A stretch of 64,000 nucleotides of DNA from the NCBI GenBank assembly GCA_036322835.1, contig AP027304.1, positions 3,286,001 through 3,350,000 of the forward strand, in the 5' to 3' direction. Below the pieces are notes generated by a model, which worked only from the letters and a program-made list of their open reading frames with translations, was not told the DNA's origin and did no database searches. Within the stretch, counting starts at the first letter, position 1; every line of letters starts with the position of its first letter. The translations under genes and the position numbers were made by a program. Source of the DNA: Tenuifilaceae bacterium CYCD. GTDB lineage: Bacteria > Bacteroidota > Bacteroidia > Bacteroidales > Tenuifilaceae. Of this stretch, positions 1 to 9,804 are shown in pieces.

Positions 1-1142
1 ACCATAACTTTCACCCTCGAGTTAGGTTTAGTTAGTAATTTATCCTTACCACGAACGCCCTTGTTTGCATCAACATCAAAATCAATTCCCATAAAATCTA
101 ACGAACACGAAACCTTTTCGCGGAGCAAGTAATCATTTTCGCCAATACCACCTGTAAAGATTACAAGATCAACGCCATCCATGGCGGCTGCATAAGCACC
201 AACATACTTTTTAACGCGATAGTAGTACATATCCAACGCCAACTGCGCACGCTCATTACCATCTGCTGCAGCATTCTCGATATCGCGCATATCCGAAGAT
301 AATCCAGAAACACCAGCAACACCGCTCTTCTTATTGATTACATCGTTAACCTCTTTGATACTTAGATTCTCTTTTTCGGCAATGTAAAGTAGGATGCCCG
401 CATCTAAATCTCCACTACGAGTTCCCATAATTAAACCTTCAACTGGTGTGAATCCCATGGAAGTATCAACCGATTTTCCATTCTGGATTGCTGCAATAGA
501 AGCTCCATTGCCTAAATGGCAAGTAATAACCTTCTGTGTATTAAAATCTACACCGAGAATATTACAAGCCTTTTGTGCTACATACTTATGGCTTGTACCG
601 TGAAAACCGTATCTGCGAATCTTATACTTGTCGTAGTACTCGTAGGGCAATCCATATAGATACGAATACTTTGGCATCGATTGATGGAACGATGTATCGA
701 ATACTGCAACCTGAGGAATATTAGGAAGTAATTTCTCCATCGACATAATACCCTTTAGGTTTGCGGGATTATGAAGCGGAGCAAGTTCAATACATTTCTC
801 TATCTCACTCTTAACATGATCGTTTATTAAACTGCTAGATGTAAAAAATTCGCCACCATGCGCAACACGATGACCTACTGCTTTAATCTCATTTAAACTG
901 GAAATAACACCGTGCTTTTTATCCACAAGAGCCTCAAGTACAAGATTAATCCCCACGGTATGGTCAGGAATATTGGTTACTGCCTCATACCTATCCTTAC
1001 CCTCTGGTTTATGGGTTAATATTGCATCGGTAAATCCAATGCGTTCAACAAGACCTTTAGCTAATAGTTGGCTCTCCTGTGCCATGTTAATTAGCTGGTA
1101 CTTTATTGAAGAACTTCCGCAGTTTAATACAAGTACAATCAT
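1..1142 (-). CDS. ackA: Acetate kinase, 3' end cut by window edge
   Basis: Interconverts acetyl phosphate and acetate with ATP/ADP, the last energy-conserving step of acetate fermentation; cytoplasmic. The reading frame starts with ATG at 1142 and gives MIVLVLNCGSSSIKYQL, the ASKHA phosphate-binding start of acetate kinases. It stays open to base 1, where it reads GVRGKDKLLTKPNSRVKVM, which matches the family's end just before the final NEEL-type motif. About 380 residues are present against the usual ~400, so only some 20 C-terminal residues lie outside. A TAnnTTTG box 45-60 bases upstream supports the start. The usual partner pta is not visible and may lie beyond the left edge. Confidence 0.95.
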   Translation of the reverse strand, partial: MIVLVLNCGSSSIKYQLINMAQESQLLAKGLVERIGFTDAILTHKPEGKDRYEAVTNIPDHTVGINLVLEALVDKKHGVISSLNEIKAVGHRVAHGGEFFTSSSLINDHVKSEIEKCIELAPLHNPANLKGIMSMEKLLPNIPQVAVFDTSFHQSMPKYSYLYGLPYEYYDKYKIRRYGFHGTSHKYVAQKACNILGVDFNTQKVITCHLGNGASIAAIQNGKSVDTSMGFTPVEGLIMGTRSGDLDAGILLYIAEKENLSIKEVNDVINKKSGVAGVSGLSSDMRDIENAAADGNERAQLALDMYYYRVKKYVGAYAAAMDGVDLVIFTGGIGENDYLLREKVSCSLDFMGIDFDVDANKGVRGKDKLLTKPNSRVKVM

Positions 1143-1193
1143 TTGATTAATATTTTGATTATAAGACAATTAAGTTGTTTTTATGAAGACATG

Positions 1194-1201
1194 CAAAAAT
1201 A
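1194..1201 (-). promoter_or_regulatory. Putative ackA promoter -7 box (TATTTTTG)
   Basis: On the minus strand the bases read TATTTTTG, matching the Bacteroidota -7 consensus TAnnTTTG, about 50 bases upstream of the ackA ATG. No convincing -33 TTG was fixed. Inference from consensus only. Confidence 0.45.
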
Positions 1202-1427
1202 GCAATAAAAGCCGTGCAATACAAAGTAAAAAGAATGCTTTAAGAACATATAAAACACTGATTTTTAACAAAACAAATGTTTAATTTACGTGCAATTATT
1301 TGATTTTGCAAGACTTAATAAATAAAATGTTTTTCAACAGGTTAGTTGGTACTAATGGCAAATGGGATATCAAAAATTTAATCATGTTTTATATTGACAA
1401 TTGTCTTCAATTATTTTATAATGTGAA

Positions 1428-1435
1428 TATATTTG
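1428..1435 (+). promoter_or_regulatory. Putative -7 box (TATATTTG) for the caspase-like gene
   Basis: TATATTTG fits TAnnTTTG exactly and lies 29 bases before the ATG at 1464. A TTG at 1401-1403 lies 24 bases upstream of it, slightly far for the -33 element. Confidence 0.45.
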
Positions 1436-1463
1436 GGTTTAGAAATTTTGAAATAATGCCGAT

Positions 1464-3752
1464 ATGAAAAGACTATATAACGCAATATCAATCTGCATAT
1501 TGCTAATAATGACAACGAGTGCCGCAGAGGCTCAGCAAGCATCGAACGATTACAAAGCATCGAATTACTATGGTTTTTCATCCTCCGATAAGCAACTTGT
1601 ATTCACCGATGAGTTTAACGACGATGGGAATGGATGGGCCAATGGGGCAACTAAAAATGGTGAAGCATACGTTAGCAACGGATCTCTAATTTTCAACTCT
1701 ACAGTTGAGGATGGAGCCGCTGGTTGTACCCGATCGCTTTTCCATATCGATCAACGTAAGGACTTCGAATTTGAAACACGGCTATCGTGGATTGGCGGTG
1801 CCGAGAATAAATCGTTTTACTTTGTTTTTGGCAAAAAGCCAAGTGAGTGGAGCCGTTTTGATTTTGGCTTAAGCGGAGACGGGTACTACTTAATTGACAA
1901 AAGCTATATGAATGAGTACTCCGATATCGTTAAGTGGACCCTATCATCATATATTCAACAAAAATCATACAATACCCTTACCGTCCGAAAAGTAGGAGGT
2001 ACAATTTACTACTTTATCAATTCAAACTTAGTTTACTCAATGCCATTCGAATCGTTCTACGGCGATGAAATAGGCTATCAAATATCGGCAACCGTTAAAA
2101 TTTTTATCGATTACATAAGGGTATACTATTTAGGGGATAATTCAAGCGAAATAGCCTACAACTCCTATAATTCATCACAAAAAACATCTTTTTATTCCGA
2201 CGAATTCTATAGCGATGCCAATAATTGGGCCAATGCCGTTTCAACAAATGGCTATGCCTACGTTTCGGATGGCAACTTGTATTTCAAGTCAACCAATCCC
2301 GATGGTGCTGCAGGGTGTACAAATTTAATTTCGGGATTCGACCCCAACAGGGATTTCGAAATTGAAACATCAATGAAATATTTGAATGGCAACGATAATA
2401 AGCAGATATCGTTAGTGTTTGGTAAGAATCCCGACGAATGGAGCCGATACAATTTTGGTTTTAGCGGCAATGGCTACTACACTATTGATAAGAGTTACAA
2501 TAACGAAAACACGGATATTGTGGGTTGGACTTTCTCAAAACTAGTTGAAATTGGCTCATACAATAAGTTCACAGTTCGTAAAATAAATAATACACTCTAC
2601 TTTTACATAAACGAGTCGTTTGTGTACTCAATGCCGTTTGCTCCGTTCTACGGTAACTCATTTGGCTATCAAACCCCACAAGGAACCGAAATAGCTGTAG
2701 ACTACTTACGAATATCATACCTGAACAAAATTCAACAAATCCAAAAAGACCTAACGGCACCTACCATTACTTTGCTTGAGCCATACGTGGGCAAAGAGCA
2801 AAAAATTAGCGAGACCAACAAACAAATTATAGTCCGAGGAAAAGTCTCCGACGATAGCGGAATATACGAATTGGTTATTAACGGTGTTGAAGCAGCTATT
2901 GATCAAGCTGGCAATTTTCAGCAAGCGGTTAAACTTGCAATAGGTGATAATACAATATCCATAAGAGCAACAGATACCCAGGATAATTCTTCGTTTTACA
3001 CCTTCTACGCAAATCGAGAGGCTGTAAACGCCACCCAGATTGCAGCACAGGATATCAAACCTATGTTTAACTCTAATGAAAAACGAATTGCACTTGTAAT
3101 AGGAAACTCGAATTATGCCGGCGGGCAATACCTTAAAAATCCTGCTAACGATGCTAATTTAATGATTGAAGCATTGAAGAGTTTAGGCTTCGAGGTAATC
3201 AGCAGAACCAATGCCGACAAGAAAAATATGGAACGTGCCATCCGTGAATTCAGCGAAAAATTACCTAACTATAACGTTGCCCTCTTCTATTACGCAGGAC
3301 ACGGATTACAGGTTGATGGAGTAAACTACTTAATTCCTACCGATGCAGAGCTTACCAAAAAAGAAGATTGTAAATGGGAAGCAGTATCGGTAAACTTTGT
3401 TGTTGAAGAATTTGAAAAGTATCCCGATAATACCAATATTGTAATCCTTGACGCATGCCGAAACAATCCATTCCGATCTTGGTCCCGCGGCGGAGAACGT
3501 GGATTTAAAGCAATTGTACCTACCAGTGGCACAATCATTTCGTTCGCAACATCGGAGGGTGCAACGGCTTCCGATGGTGATGGCGCAAATGGACTTTTTA
3601 CGCAAGAATTAATTAAGCAACTTCAGGTTCAACAACCTATCGAAAGTGTATTCAAAAAAACTAGGGTTGAAGTAGAAAGACTGAGCAATGGTGCACAAAG
3701 CCCTCAGGAATGGTCTAAACTAAAAGGTGATTTCTGGTTCAAACGGCAATAA
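1464..3752 (+). CDS. Secreted caspase-like (peptidase C14) protein with two beta-sandwich repeats
   Basis: The 762-residue protein starts with a signal peptide (about residues 1-24, ending AAEAQQ), so it is exported. Residues ~47-224 and ~243-423 are two copies of the same domain, each with DEF..D..NWAN near the start, DGAAGCT, FGK.P.EWSR..FG.SG.GYY.IDKSY and Y.MPF..FYG; they look like LamG/concanavalin-type sandwiches. An Ig-like module (~433-525) carries VSDDSGI and TDTQDNSS. The C-terminal caspase/metacaspase domain runs from KRIALVIGNSNYAG (residue 540) with the catalytic dyad His613 in YYAGHG and Cys665 in LDACRNNP. Both catalytic residues are intact. Substrate and partners are unknown; it is a single gene with its own promoter-like box. 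Confidence 0.85.
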   Translation: MKRLYNAISICILLIMTTSAAEAQQASNDYKASNYYGFSSSDKQLVFTDEFNDDGNGWANGATKNGEAYVSNGSLIFNSTVEDGAAGCTRSLFHIDQRKDFEFETRLSWIGGAENKSFYFVFGKKPSEWSRFDFGLSGDGYYLIDKSYMNEYSDIVKWTLSSYIQQKSYNTLTVRKVGGTIYYFINSNLVYSMPFESFYGDEIGYQISATVKIFIDYIRVYYLGDNSSEIAYNSYNSSQKTSFYSDEFYSDANNWANAVSTNGYAYVSDGNLYFKSTNPDGAAGCTNLISGFDPNRDFEIETSMKYLNGNDNKQISLVFGKNPDEWSRYNFGFSGNGYYTIDKSYNNENTDIVGWTFSKLVEIGSYNKFTVRKINNTLYFYINESFVYSMPFAPFYGNSFGYQTPQGTEIAVDYLRISYLNKIQQIQKDLTAPTITLLEPYVGKEQKISETNKQIIVRGKVSDDSGIYELVINGVEAAIDQAGNFQQAVKLAIGDNTISIRATDTQDNSSFYTFYANREAVNATQIAAQDIKPMFNSNEKRIALVIGNSNYAGGQYLKNPANDANLMIEALKSLGFEVISRTNADKKNMERAIREFSEKLPNYNVALFYYAGHGLQVDGVNYLIPTDAELTKKEDCKWEAVSVNFVVEEFEKYPDNTNIVILDACRNNPFRSWSRGGERGFKAIVPTSGTIISFATSEGATASDGDGANGLFTQELIKQLQVQQPIESVFKKTRVEVERLSNGAQSPQEWSKLKGDFWFKRQ

Positions 3753-3831
3753 CTAGTTTGCGAGTTTGCATTTCTTTCTATTACTAAAGATTTTTGTATA
3801 TTTAGTAACTTATAGAATAGTTGGATCAAGC

Positions 3832-5004
3832 ATGAAAATATCGGAAGACATTCGTCTAGAACTCAGAAAATTTGTAGCTCCAGAATATATCTTTGGTATT
3901 GATGCCCGAAAAATGGCTGCCAACTACTGCAAAAAATTGGGTGCTGAACGAGTTTTCATTGCTACTGATAAAAACCTTCGCAAGTCGCAATGGTTCATTG
4001 AACTGGAAAACTCCTTGCAAACTGCAAGAATTGAGTCCGTGGTATTCGATAACATATCTCCCAATCCTAGAGATTACGAAGTAATTGAAGGAGCCGAAAA
4101 TTATAACCAAAATAAGTGTAACATCATTATTGCCATAGGAGGCGGTAGTGTAATGGATTGCGCCAAAGGAATTGGTATTGTTGTCACCAATAATAAACAT
4201 ATACATTACTTCGAAGGAATTGATAAAATAGAAAAACCAACGCCTCCACTAATATGCATCCCAACCACAGCCGGAACATCCGCCGATGTTTCTCAATTTG
4301 CTATTATAAATAACACTACAGATAAGTACAAAATGGCTATAATAAGCAAAGCGCTAGTTCCAGATGTTGCCTTAATTGATCCGTTTGTACTGCAATCAAT
4401 GGACAATTACCTAACGGCCTGCACCGGAATGGATGCTCTTTGTCACGCATTTGAGGCATTTGTTTCCAATGCAAATTCGGCATTTACCGATTTATTTGCA
4501 TTGGAGGCGATCAGACTTCTTCATGAAAATTTAATCATCAACATTCAATCGCCTAACAATATTCAAGCCAGAGGGAAAACAATGCTGGGAAGCCTGTATG
4601 CGGGGTTGGCATTTTCCAATGCAAGCTTAGGCTGCGTTCATTCTATGGCACACAGCCTTGGCGGCTACTTGGATTTGCCCCATGGCGAATGCAATGCCAT
4701 ATTACTCCCCCATGTGGTTGACTTTAACTATAAATCGGCAATCGAAAGATACCGTAAAATAGCCGAAACCCTAGAAATTTCAACTTCAGGTTCAACCGAA
4801 AGCGATGTAAAAAAAACGTTGATAAATTATCTTTTCAATCTTAAGAAAAATTTAGACATCACCCATTCACTTAAGGACAAAAATGTTACAACCGATATCA
4901 TTCCATCGCTGGCCAAAAAGGCCATAAAAGATCCTTGCAACGCAACTAACCCAAAAGCTCCACATGTTAAAGACCTTGAACTAATTTACAACGAAGCATT
5001 ATAG
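3832..5004 (+). CDS. Iron-containing alcohol dehydrogenase, ErcA-like (possibly a sensor)
   Basis: Group III Fe-dependent alcohol dehydrogenase fold of 390 residues. The nucleotide-binding motif IAIGGGSVMDCAKG and IPTTAGTSADVSQF are present, as are metal-ligand regions GMDALCHAFEAF, HSMAHSLGG and LPHGECNA. The frame is open from 3766, but the first 22 residues are hydrophobic and unlike the family, so ATG 3832 (MKISEDIRLELRKF) is the likely start. The stop is followed after one base by the ATG of a hybrid histidine kinase, so the two are surely co-transcribed. In Pseudomonas the related ErcA acts with a PAS histidine kinase in control of ethanol oxidation. By that parallel this protein may sense or generate an alcohol/aldehyde signal rather than be a bulk catabolic enzyme; that role is inference. 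Confidence 0.85.
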   Translation: MKISEDIRLELRKFVAPEYIFGIDARKMAANYCKKLGAERVFIATDKNLRKSQWFIELENSLQTARIESVVFDNISPNPRDYEVIEGAENYNQNKCNIIIAIGGGSVMDCAKGIGIVVTNNKHIHYFEGIDKIEKPTPPLICIPTTAGTSADVSQFAIINNTTDKYKMAIISKALVPDVALIDPFVLQSMDNYLTACTGMDALCHAFEAFVSNANSAFTDLFALEAIRLLHENLIINIQSPNNIQARGKTMLGSLYAGLAFSNASLGCVHSMAHSLGGYLDLPHGECNAILLPHVVDFNYKSAIERYRKIAETLEISTSGSTESDVKKTLINYLFNLKKNLDITHSLKDKNVTTDIIPSLAKKAIKDPCNATNPKAPHVKDLELIYNEAL

Positions 5005-5005
5005 C

Positions 5006-6625
5006 ATGGAAAATAGCACGAATTGGGAAGAGCAGCGAAATCAGATAATTGGGTTGGGCGAGAATTCTTTTAAAAAAAGTTACTACCCCGAGTTACAATT
5101 GAAAATTGCAGAACTTGAAACCGCCTATTCGAATCTAAACACAATTTTCAACACAATAAACGATGGCATTGTAATTCATGATGAAGAAGGTAAGATTCTT
5201 TTGCTAAACTCGCAAAGCGAAAAGATTTTTAACATACAAACTGATGAAAAAGACCAATTCTCAATATTTGATTTTTCGTCCAAGAAAATAGATTCTGAAA
5301 AACTAACTCAGATTTGGGCTGACGTTTTAAATGGCAATCCCAGGACAATAGATTGGATAATTCAGCAAAATCGAACATCGGTTGAAATCCCCGTACAAAT
5401 ATCAATAAACAGCACAATTTGGTATAGCAAAAAGGCTATTGTGGCTGTAATCCGCGATATTACAGATAGGAAACAATTCGAAAACGAACTTATTAAAGCT
5501 AAGGAGAAAGCCGAAGAAAATGACAGATTGAAAACTGCATTTTTACAGAACATGTCGCATGAGATTAGAACACCCATGAACGCCATTTGCGGGTTCTCTA
5601 ACCTACTCAACGAGCCGGATTTAGCAGATGAAAAGAAAAAGAAATTCATAGCCATTATACAGAACAGCAGCAAACAGTTACTTTCCATAGTAACCGATAT
5701 CCTTACAATATCATCACTTGAAACAAAGCAGGAAAAGGTTAATATTCAACAAACAAACATCAATAGCATAATCCTTGAACTGTACTCAATATTCAATCAA
5801 CAAGCAACTAACCAAAACATTTTGCTACGCCATACAGAGCAACTATCGGATAAACAGGCCGAAACTGTTACAGATGGTACAAAGCTCACCCAAGTATTAA
5901 CGAATTTACTTACCAATGCATTAAAATTTACCCATACTGGATCCATTGAATTCGGTTATAGCACAGAACTTATTGATAATTTGCCCTTCCTTAAATTCTA
6001 CGTGAAAGATACCGGAATTGGAATCAGTCCAACACTCCACGAAAAAATATTCGAACGGTTTAGGCAAGCAGATACATCGATAAGCCGTACATATGGAGGA
6101 ACGGGACTAGGATTATCAATCTCAAAGGCATTCGTTGAACTACTCGGAGGATCAATATGGCTAGAGTCTGAGCCAGAAAATGGTTCAACTTTTTACTTTA
6201 CAATACCCTATAATCCGGTAAACGTAACAGATTCAACTTCAAGCGATACTCAAATAAAATTAGACACAAACTACTCCACCATAATTATAGCGGAGGACGA
6301 GGAATATAACTATTTATATATCAAAGAACTTCTAAGTAGACATGATTTCAAACTCATACGCGCTAAAAACGGATATGAAGCCATTGAATTTTGGAAGCAA
6401 AATCCCGACACATCGTTAATCCTTATGGATATTAAAATGCCCATAATGGATGGCTATACAGCAGCTAAACTAATTAAAGAAATCAAACCTGATTTACCAA
6501 TAATTGCTCAATCGGCGTATGCATTAGAGAACGAAATAGAATTATTTAAAAGTGTTTTTGACGGTTACCTCACCAAACCTATTAACGCCAACGATCTAAA
6601 TAGTATTATTCAGAGATTTAAGTAA
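5006..6625 (+). CDS. PAS hybrid histidine kinase coupled to the ErcA-like gene
   Basis: A 539-residue signalling protein with no predicted membrane segment, so cytoplasmic. Order: short N-terminal region, PAS domain (~35-155, ending in VAVIRDITDRKQFE), HisKA with phospho-acceptor His185 in NMSHEIRTPMNA, HATPase_c with DTGIGISP and GGTGLGLSI (~285-400), and a C-terminal receiver with Asp475 in LILMDIKMPIMDGY and Lys in YLTKPI. It begins one base after the alcohol dehydrogenase stop. No DNA-binding regulator lies nearby, so phosphate must pass to an unlinked partner or act in cis. PAS ligand unknown. Confidence 0.9.
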   Translation: MENSTNWEEQRNQIIGLGENSFKKSYYPELQLKIAELETAYSNLNTIFNTINDGIVIHDEEGKILLLNSQSEKIFNIQTDEKDQFSIFDFSSKKIDSEKLTQIWADVLNGNPRTIDWIIQQNRTSVEIPVQISINSTIWYSKKAIVAVIRDITDRKQFENELIKAKEKAEENDRLKTAFLQNMSHEIRTPMNAICGFSNLLNEPDLADEKKKKFIAIIQNSSKQLLSIVTDILTISSLETKQEKVNIQQTNINSIILELYSIFNQQATNQNILLRHTEQLSDKQAETVTDGTKLTQVLTNLLTNALKFTHTGSIEFGYSTELIDNLPFLKFYVKDTGIGISPTLHEKIFERFRQADTSISRTYGGTGLGLSISKAFVELLGGSIWLESEPENGSTFYFTIPYNPVNVTDSTSSDTQIKLDTNYSTIIIAEDEEYNYLYIKELLSRHDFKLIRAKNGYEAIEFWKQNPDTSLILMDIKMPIMDGYTAAKLIKEIKPDLPIIAQSAYALENEIELFKSVFDGYLTKPINANDLNSIIQRFK

Positions 6626-6737
6626 TTTTTATGATTCATCGATTCGCAATCTCCCCGCCGATCTACCTCGAAACTATATAAAAATTCTTCTCGTGTTTAT
6701 TTAAATGATTATCCATCTATATATTGGGTAAAATCAA

Positions 6738-6745
6738 TAGTTTTG
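6738..6745 (+). promoter_or_regulatory. Putative -7 box (TAGTTTTG)
   Basis: TAGTTTTG matches TAnnTTTG and ends 19 bases before the ATG at 6765, suggesting a very short leader for the FAD/Fe-S dehydrogenase gene. No clear -33 element. Confidence 0.4.
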
Positions 6746-6764
6746 TAGTACTAATTATAAACCG

Positions 6765-9692
6765 ATGTATTCACATATAAAAATTCCGTTCGAAATACTT
6801 AAAGGCAACCTCGAGGGCGAGATAAAATGGGACAATTCCACTTTAATCCAATATTCAACCGATGCCTCGGCCTACCGCGAAAAGCCAACAGCCGTTGCAT
6901 GGCCCAAAAGTAAAAACGACATCATTGTTCTTATTGATTTTGCAAAACAACACAAAGTACCTTTAACTCCAAGAACTGCCGGCACATCGCTTGCAGGGCA
7001 AGTAGTTGGCAGCGGTATAATTGTGGACATGTCCAAATACTGGGGACGGATTATCGAGATAAGTAGAGATAAAAATTGGGTTAAGGTTGAGCCAGGCGTT
7101 ATACTCGATGAGCTAAATATGGCCTTAAAGCCACACGGGCTCCTCTTTGGCCCCGAAACATCAACATCAAGCCGATGCATGATGGCAGGCATGGTTGGCA
7201 ATAACAGTTGTGGCTCGCATTCGCTCATCTATGGTAGCACTCGCGATCATCTCATTTCGGTTAAAATGATTCTGGATGATGGAGTTGAGTATGAATTTGG
7301 CAATCTGACTAAAGATGAATTCGAAGCCAAATGTAACCTAACCACAAGAGAGGGCGATATTTATCGTTTTTTCAACAACTTACTAAGCAACAGTAGCAAT
7401 GCAAATGAAATAGTAAATAAGGCCCCCGATAGTTCCATAAGAAGGAGAAATACAGGCTACGCTTTAGATCAACTGATTTCGGAAACTTTTTTTGGAAGTT
7501 ACATCCAAACATTCAACCTTAGTAAACTCATTGCAGGAAGCGAGGGAACTCTGGGGCTCATCACAGAAATCAAACTAAATCTTGTTCCGCTTCCCCCAAA
7601 AGAGAAAGCTGTTGTTGCAATCCACCTAAAAGAACGAAACGAAGCTTTTAAAGCCAACCTCATTGCCCTAAAGCATAATCCATCGGCAGTTGAAATGATG
7701 GACTATGTTATTTTAGGTTGCACTAAAGGCAACATTGAGCAACAAAAAAATAGATTCTTTGTAGAAGGGGAACCGGGAGCAATATTGCTTGTAGAATTTT
7801 ATCGCGACACAAAGGATGCAATAACCCTTGATGCTCAAAAACTTGAAAATGAATTAAGGACACAAAATTTAGGCTATCACTTCCCCATTGTATGGGGTGC
7901 AGAAACAACAAAAGTTTGGGCATTAAGAAAAGCAGGACTTGGCGTACTGGCTAACGTTGAGGGCGATGCAAAGCCCGTTTCGTTAGTGGAAGATACCGCG
8001 GTTGCCGTTGATAAATTGCCTAATTACATGGAGGAATTTGCTCAGATAATGGCAAAATATAACCTCGATTGTGTGTATCATGCCCACATAGGCACTGGCG
8101 AGCTGCATTTACGTCCGGTTTTGAACCTAAAGGATGAAAAGGACGTTGAGCTATTCCGCACCATCGGGCTGGAGGTGGCACATCTTGTAAAGAAATATAA
8201 GGGATCTTTAAGTGGCGAGCATGGCGATGGACGATTACGCGGGGAATTCATCCCAATAATGGTTGGCGAAAAAGTTTACGATTTAATGAGACAGGTTAAA
8301 ATCACCTTCGATCCCAACAACATATTTAACCCTGGAAAGATTATTGATACTCATGCCATGAATACCAACCTAAGGTATAAGCCTGGAGAAGCGCCAAAGA
8401 ATATCGATACAATTTTTGATTTTAGCAAAACCATGGGTATTCTGCGAGCAGCAGAAAAATGTAATGGTTCCGGCGACTGTCGGAAAACGCACCTTTCGGG
8501 TGGAACGCTTTGCCCCAGTTACATGGCCACGCTCAACGAGAGCAACACTACCCGTGCAAGGGCTAACTTGATGCGCGAATTCCTTACAAACAGCAATAAA
8601 AACAACCCATTCGACCACCGTGAACTGTATGATATTCTGGATCTTTGCCTATCGTGCAAGGGTTGCAAGAACGAATGCCCCTCTAGCGTTGATATGGCCA
8701 AACTAAAAGCTGAATTTTTACAGCATTGGTACGATGCACATGGAGTACCACTCCGAAGCCGAATGGTTGCATATATCACTCATATAAACAGACTTGGATC
8801 TATTGTTCCTGGTGTAACCAACTTTGTTCTTTCCAACAAGGCAACCTCTGCCCTACTAATGCGCAGCTTGGGCTTTGAGCCTAAACGCACCCTCCCATTG
8901 CTCAGCAAAACAACGCTAAAGAAATGGTACTCAAAACAAAAAAATGGCAAACAATTCCCTAACGGAAAAGTGTATCTGCTTCCCGATGAATTTACTAACT
9001 ACAACGATTCTCACATAGGAATAAAGGCCGTTGAACTACTCAATAGCCTTGGCTACGAGGCCATTCTTGCCGATGTTTTTGAAAGCGGACGCACCTATAT
9101 CTCCAAAGGATTAATTAGAACGGCAAAACGAATTGCCAACAAAAATATTGACAATCTGAAAGATGTTATTGGCGAAGACACCCCACTTGTTGGAATAGAA
9201 CCATCGGCAATACTCAGCTTTAGGGACGAATATCCCGATTTGGCCTTGAACCAAAACAAACAGGATGCATTGAACATTGCAAAAAATGCTTTGCTATTCG
9301 AAGAATTCTTTATGCGAGAGGTCAACAAAGGAAAAATATCTAAAGATCAGTTTAAATCCAGCACCCTCAATATAAAGTTACATGGACACTGCCAGCAGAA
9401 AGCAGTTGCTTCTACAATACCTACAAAGGCAATGTTATCATTTCCCGTTGGACATAGTGTAACAGAAATTCCAAGCGGCTGTTGCGGAATGGCAGGATCG
9501 TTCGGCTATGAGAAGGAGCATTATGAACTTTCGCTGAAGGTTGGTGAGTTGGTACTATTCCCTGAAATAAGAAAAACACCTGAAAATACAATAATAGTTG
9601 CACCCGGAACTAGTTGCCGACACCAAATTGCCGATGGTACTGGTCGTATTGCCCTCCATCCAATTGAAGTTATGAGGAACGCACTAAAATGA
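6765..9692 (+). CDS. Fused FAD-linked oxidase / Fe-S protein (YdiJ/D-2-hydroxyacid dehydrogenase type)
   Basis: A 975-residue fusion. The N-terminal half is a PCMH/VAO-type FAD oxidase: PRTAGTSLAGQVVGSG binds FAD, and HAHIGTGELHLRP plus SGEHGDGRLRGEF are the conserved substrate/metal segments of the D-lactate and D-2-hydroxyglutarate dehydrogenase branch. The C-terminal half is GlpC/HdrD-like, with CNGSGDCRKTH and CLSCKGCKNECP for two 4Fe-4S clusters, then CCG-type cysteine motifs (GHCQQKA, PSGCCGMAGSFG, PGTSCRHQI). Length and order match E. coli YdiJ and bacterial single-chain D-lactate dehydrogenases. It probably oxidises a D-2-hydroxy acid and passes electrons to a quinone or other carrier; the exact acid cannot be told from sequence. 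Monocistronic. Confidence 0.88.
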   Translation: MYSHIKIPFEILKGNLEGEIKWDNSTLIQYSTDASAYREKPTAVAWPKSKNDIIVLIDFAKQHKVPLTPRTAGTSLAGQVVGSGIIVDMSKYWGRIIEISRDKNWVKVEPGVILDELNMALKPHGLLFGPETSTSSRCMMAGMVGNNSCGSHSLIYGSTRDHLISVKMILDDGVEYEFGNLTKDEFEAKCNLTTREGDIYRFFNNLLSNSSNANEIVNKAPDSSIRRRNTGYALDQLISETFFGSYIQTFNLSKLIAGSEGTLGLITEIKLNLVPLPPKEKAVVAIHLKERNEAFKANLIALKHNPSAVEMMDYVILGCTKGNIEQQKNRFFVEGEPGAILLVEFYRDTKDAITLDAQKLENELRTQNLGYHFPIVWGAETTKVWALRKAGLGVLANVEGDAKPVSLVEDTAVAVDKLPNYMEEFAQIMAKYNLDCVYHAHIGTGELHLRPVLNLKDEKDVELFRTIGLEVAHLVKKYKGSLSGEHGDGRLRGEFIPIMVGEKVYDLMRQVKITFDPNNIFNPGKIIDTHAMNTNLRYKPGEAPKNIDTIFDFSKTMGILRAAEKCNGSGDCRKTHLSGGTLCPSYMATLNESNTTRARANLMREFLTNSNKNNPFDHRELYDILDLCLSCKGCKNECPSSVDMAKLKAEFLQHWYDAHGVPLRSRMVAYITHINRLGSIVPGVTNFVLSNKATSALLMRSLGFEPKRTLPLLSKTTLKKWYSKQKNGKQFPNGKVYLLPDEFTNYNDSHIGIKAVELLNSLGYEAILADVFESGRTYISKGLIRTAKRIANKNIDNLKDVIGEDTPLVGIEPSAILSFRDEYPDLALNQNKQDALNIAKNALLFEEFFMREVNKGKISKDQFKSSTLNIKLHGHCQQKAVASTIPTKAMLSFPVGHSVTEIPSGCCGMAGSFGYEKEHYELSLKVGELVLFPEIRKTPENTIIVAPGTSCRHQIADGTGRIALHPIEVMRNALK

Positions 9693-9804
9693 AATAGTTC
9701 TAACAAATAAATATTTTCAATTGGTTATATTATGATTTCTATATAAAATATGTAAATTGCTGATGGTTTTAACCAAACTTATGTCAAACTAAATCTATAA
9801 CCAA

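Larger units (their letters stand above)
1143..1463. other. Divergent intergenic region ackA / caspase-like gene
   Basis: This 321-base AT-rich gap separates two divergent genes. It holds the candidate ackA -7 box at 1194-1201 and, on the plus strand, TATATTTG at 1428-1435, about 30 bases before the caspase-like start. I see no small ORF with a recognisable product, RNA gene or repeat in it. Confidence 0.5.

Noticed and set aside
394-603. Plus-strand 69-residue ORF at the left end
   Set aside because: It lies antisense within the clearly coding acetate kinase gene.
2751-3128. Minus-strand 125-residue ORF
   Set aside because: Antisense to the caspase-like gene; no domain or signal.
3766-3831. 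Upstream extension of the alcohol dehydrogenase
   Set aside because: The 22 extra residues are hydrophobic and not family-like; ATG 3832 gives the normal N-terminus.
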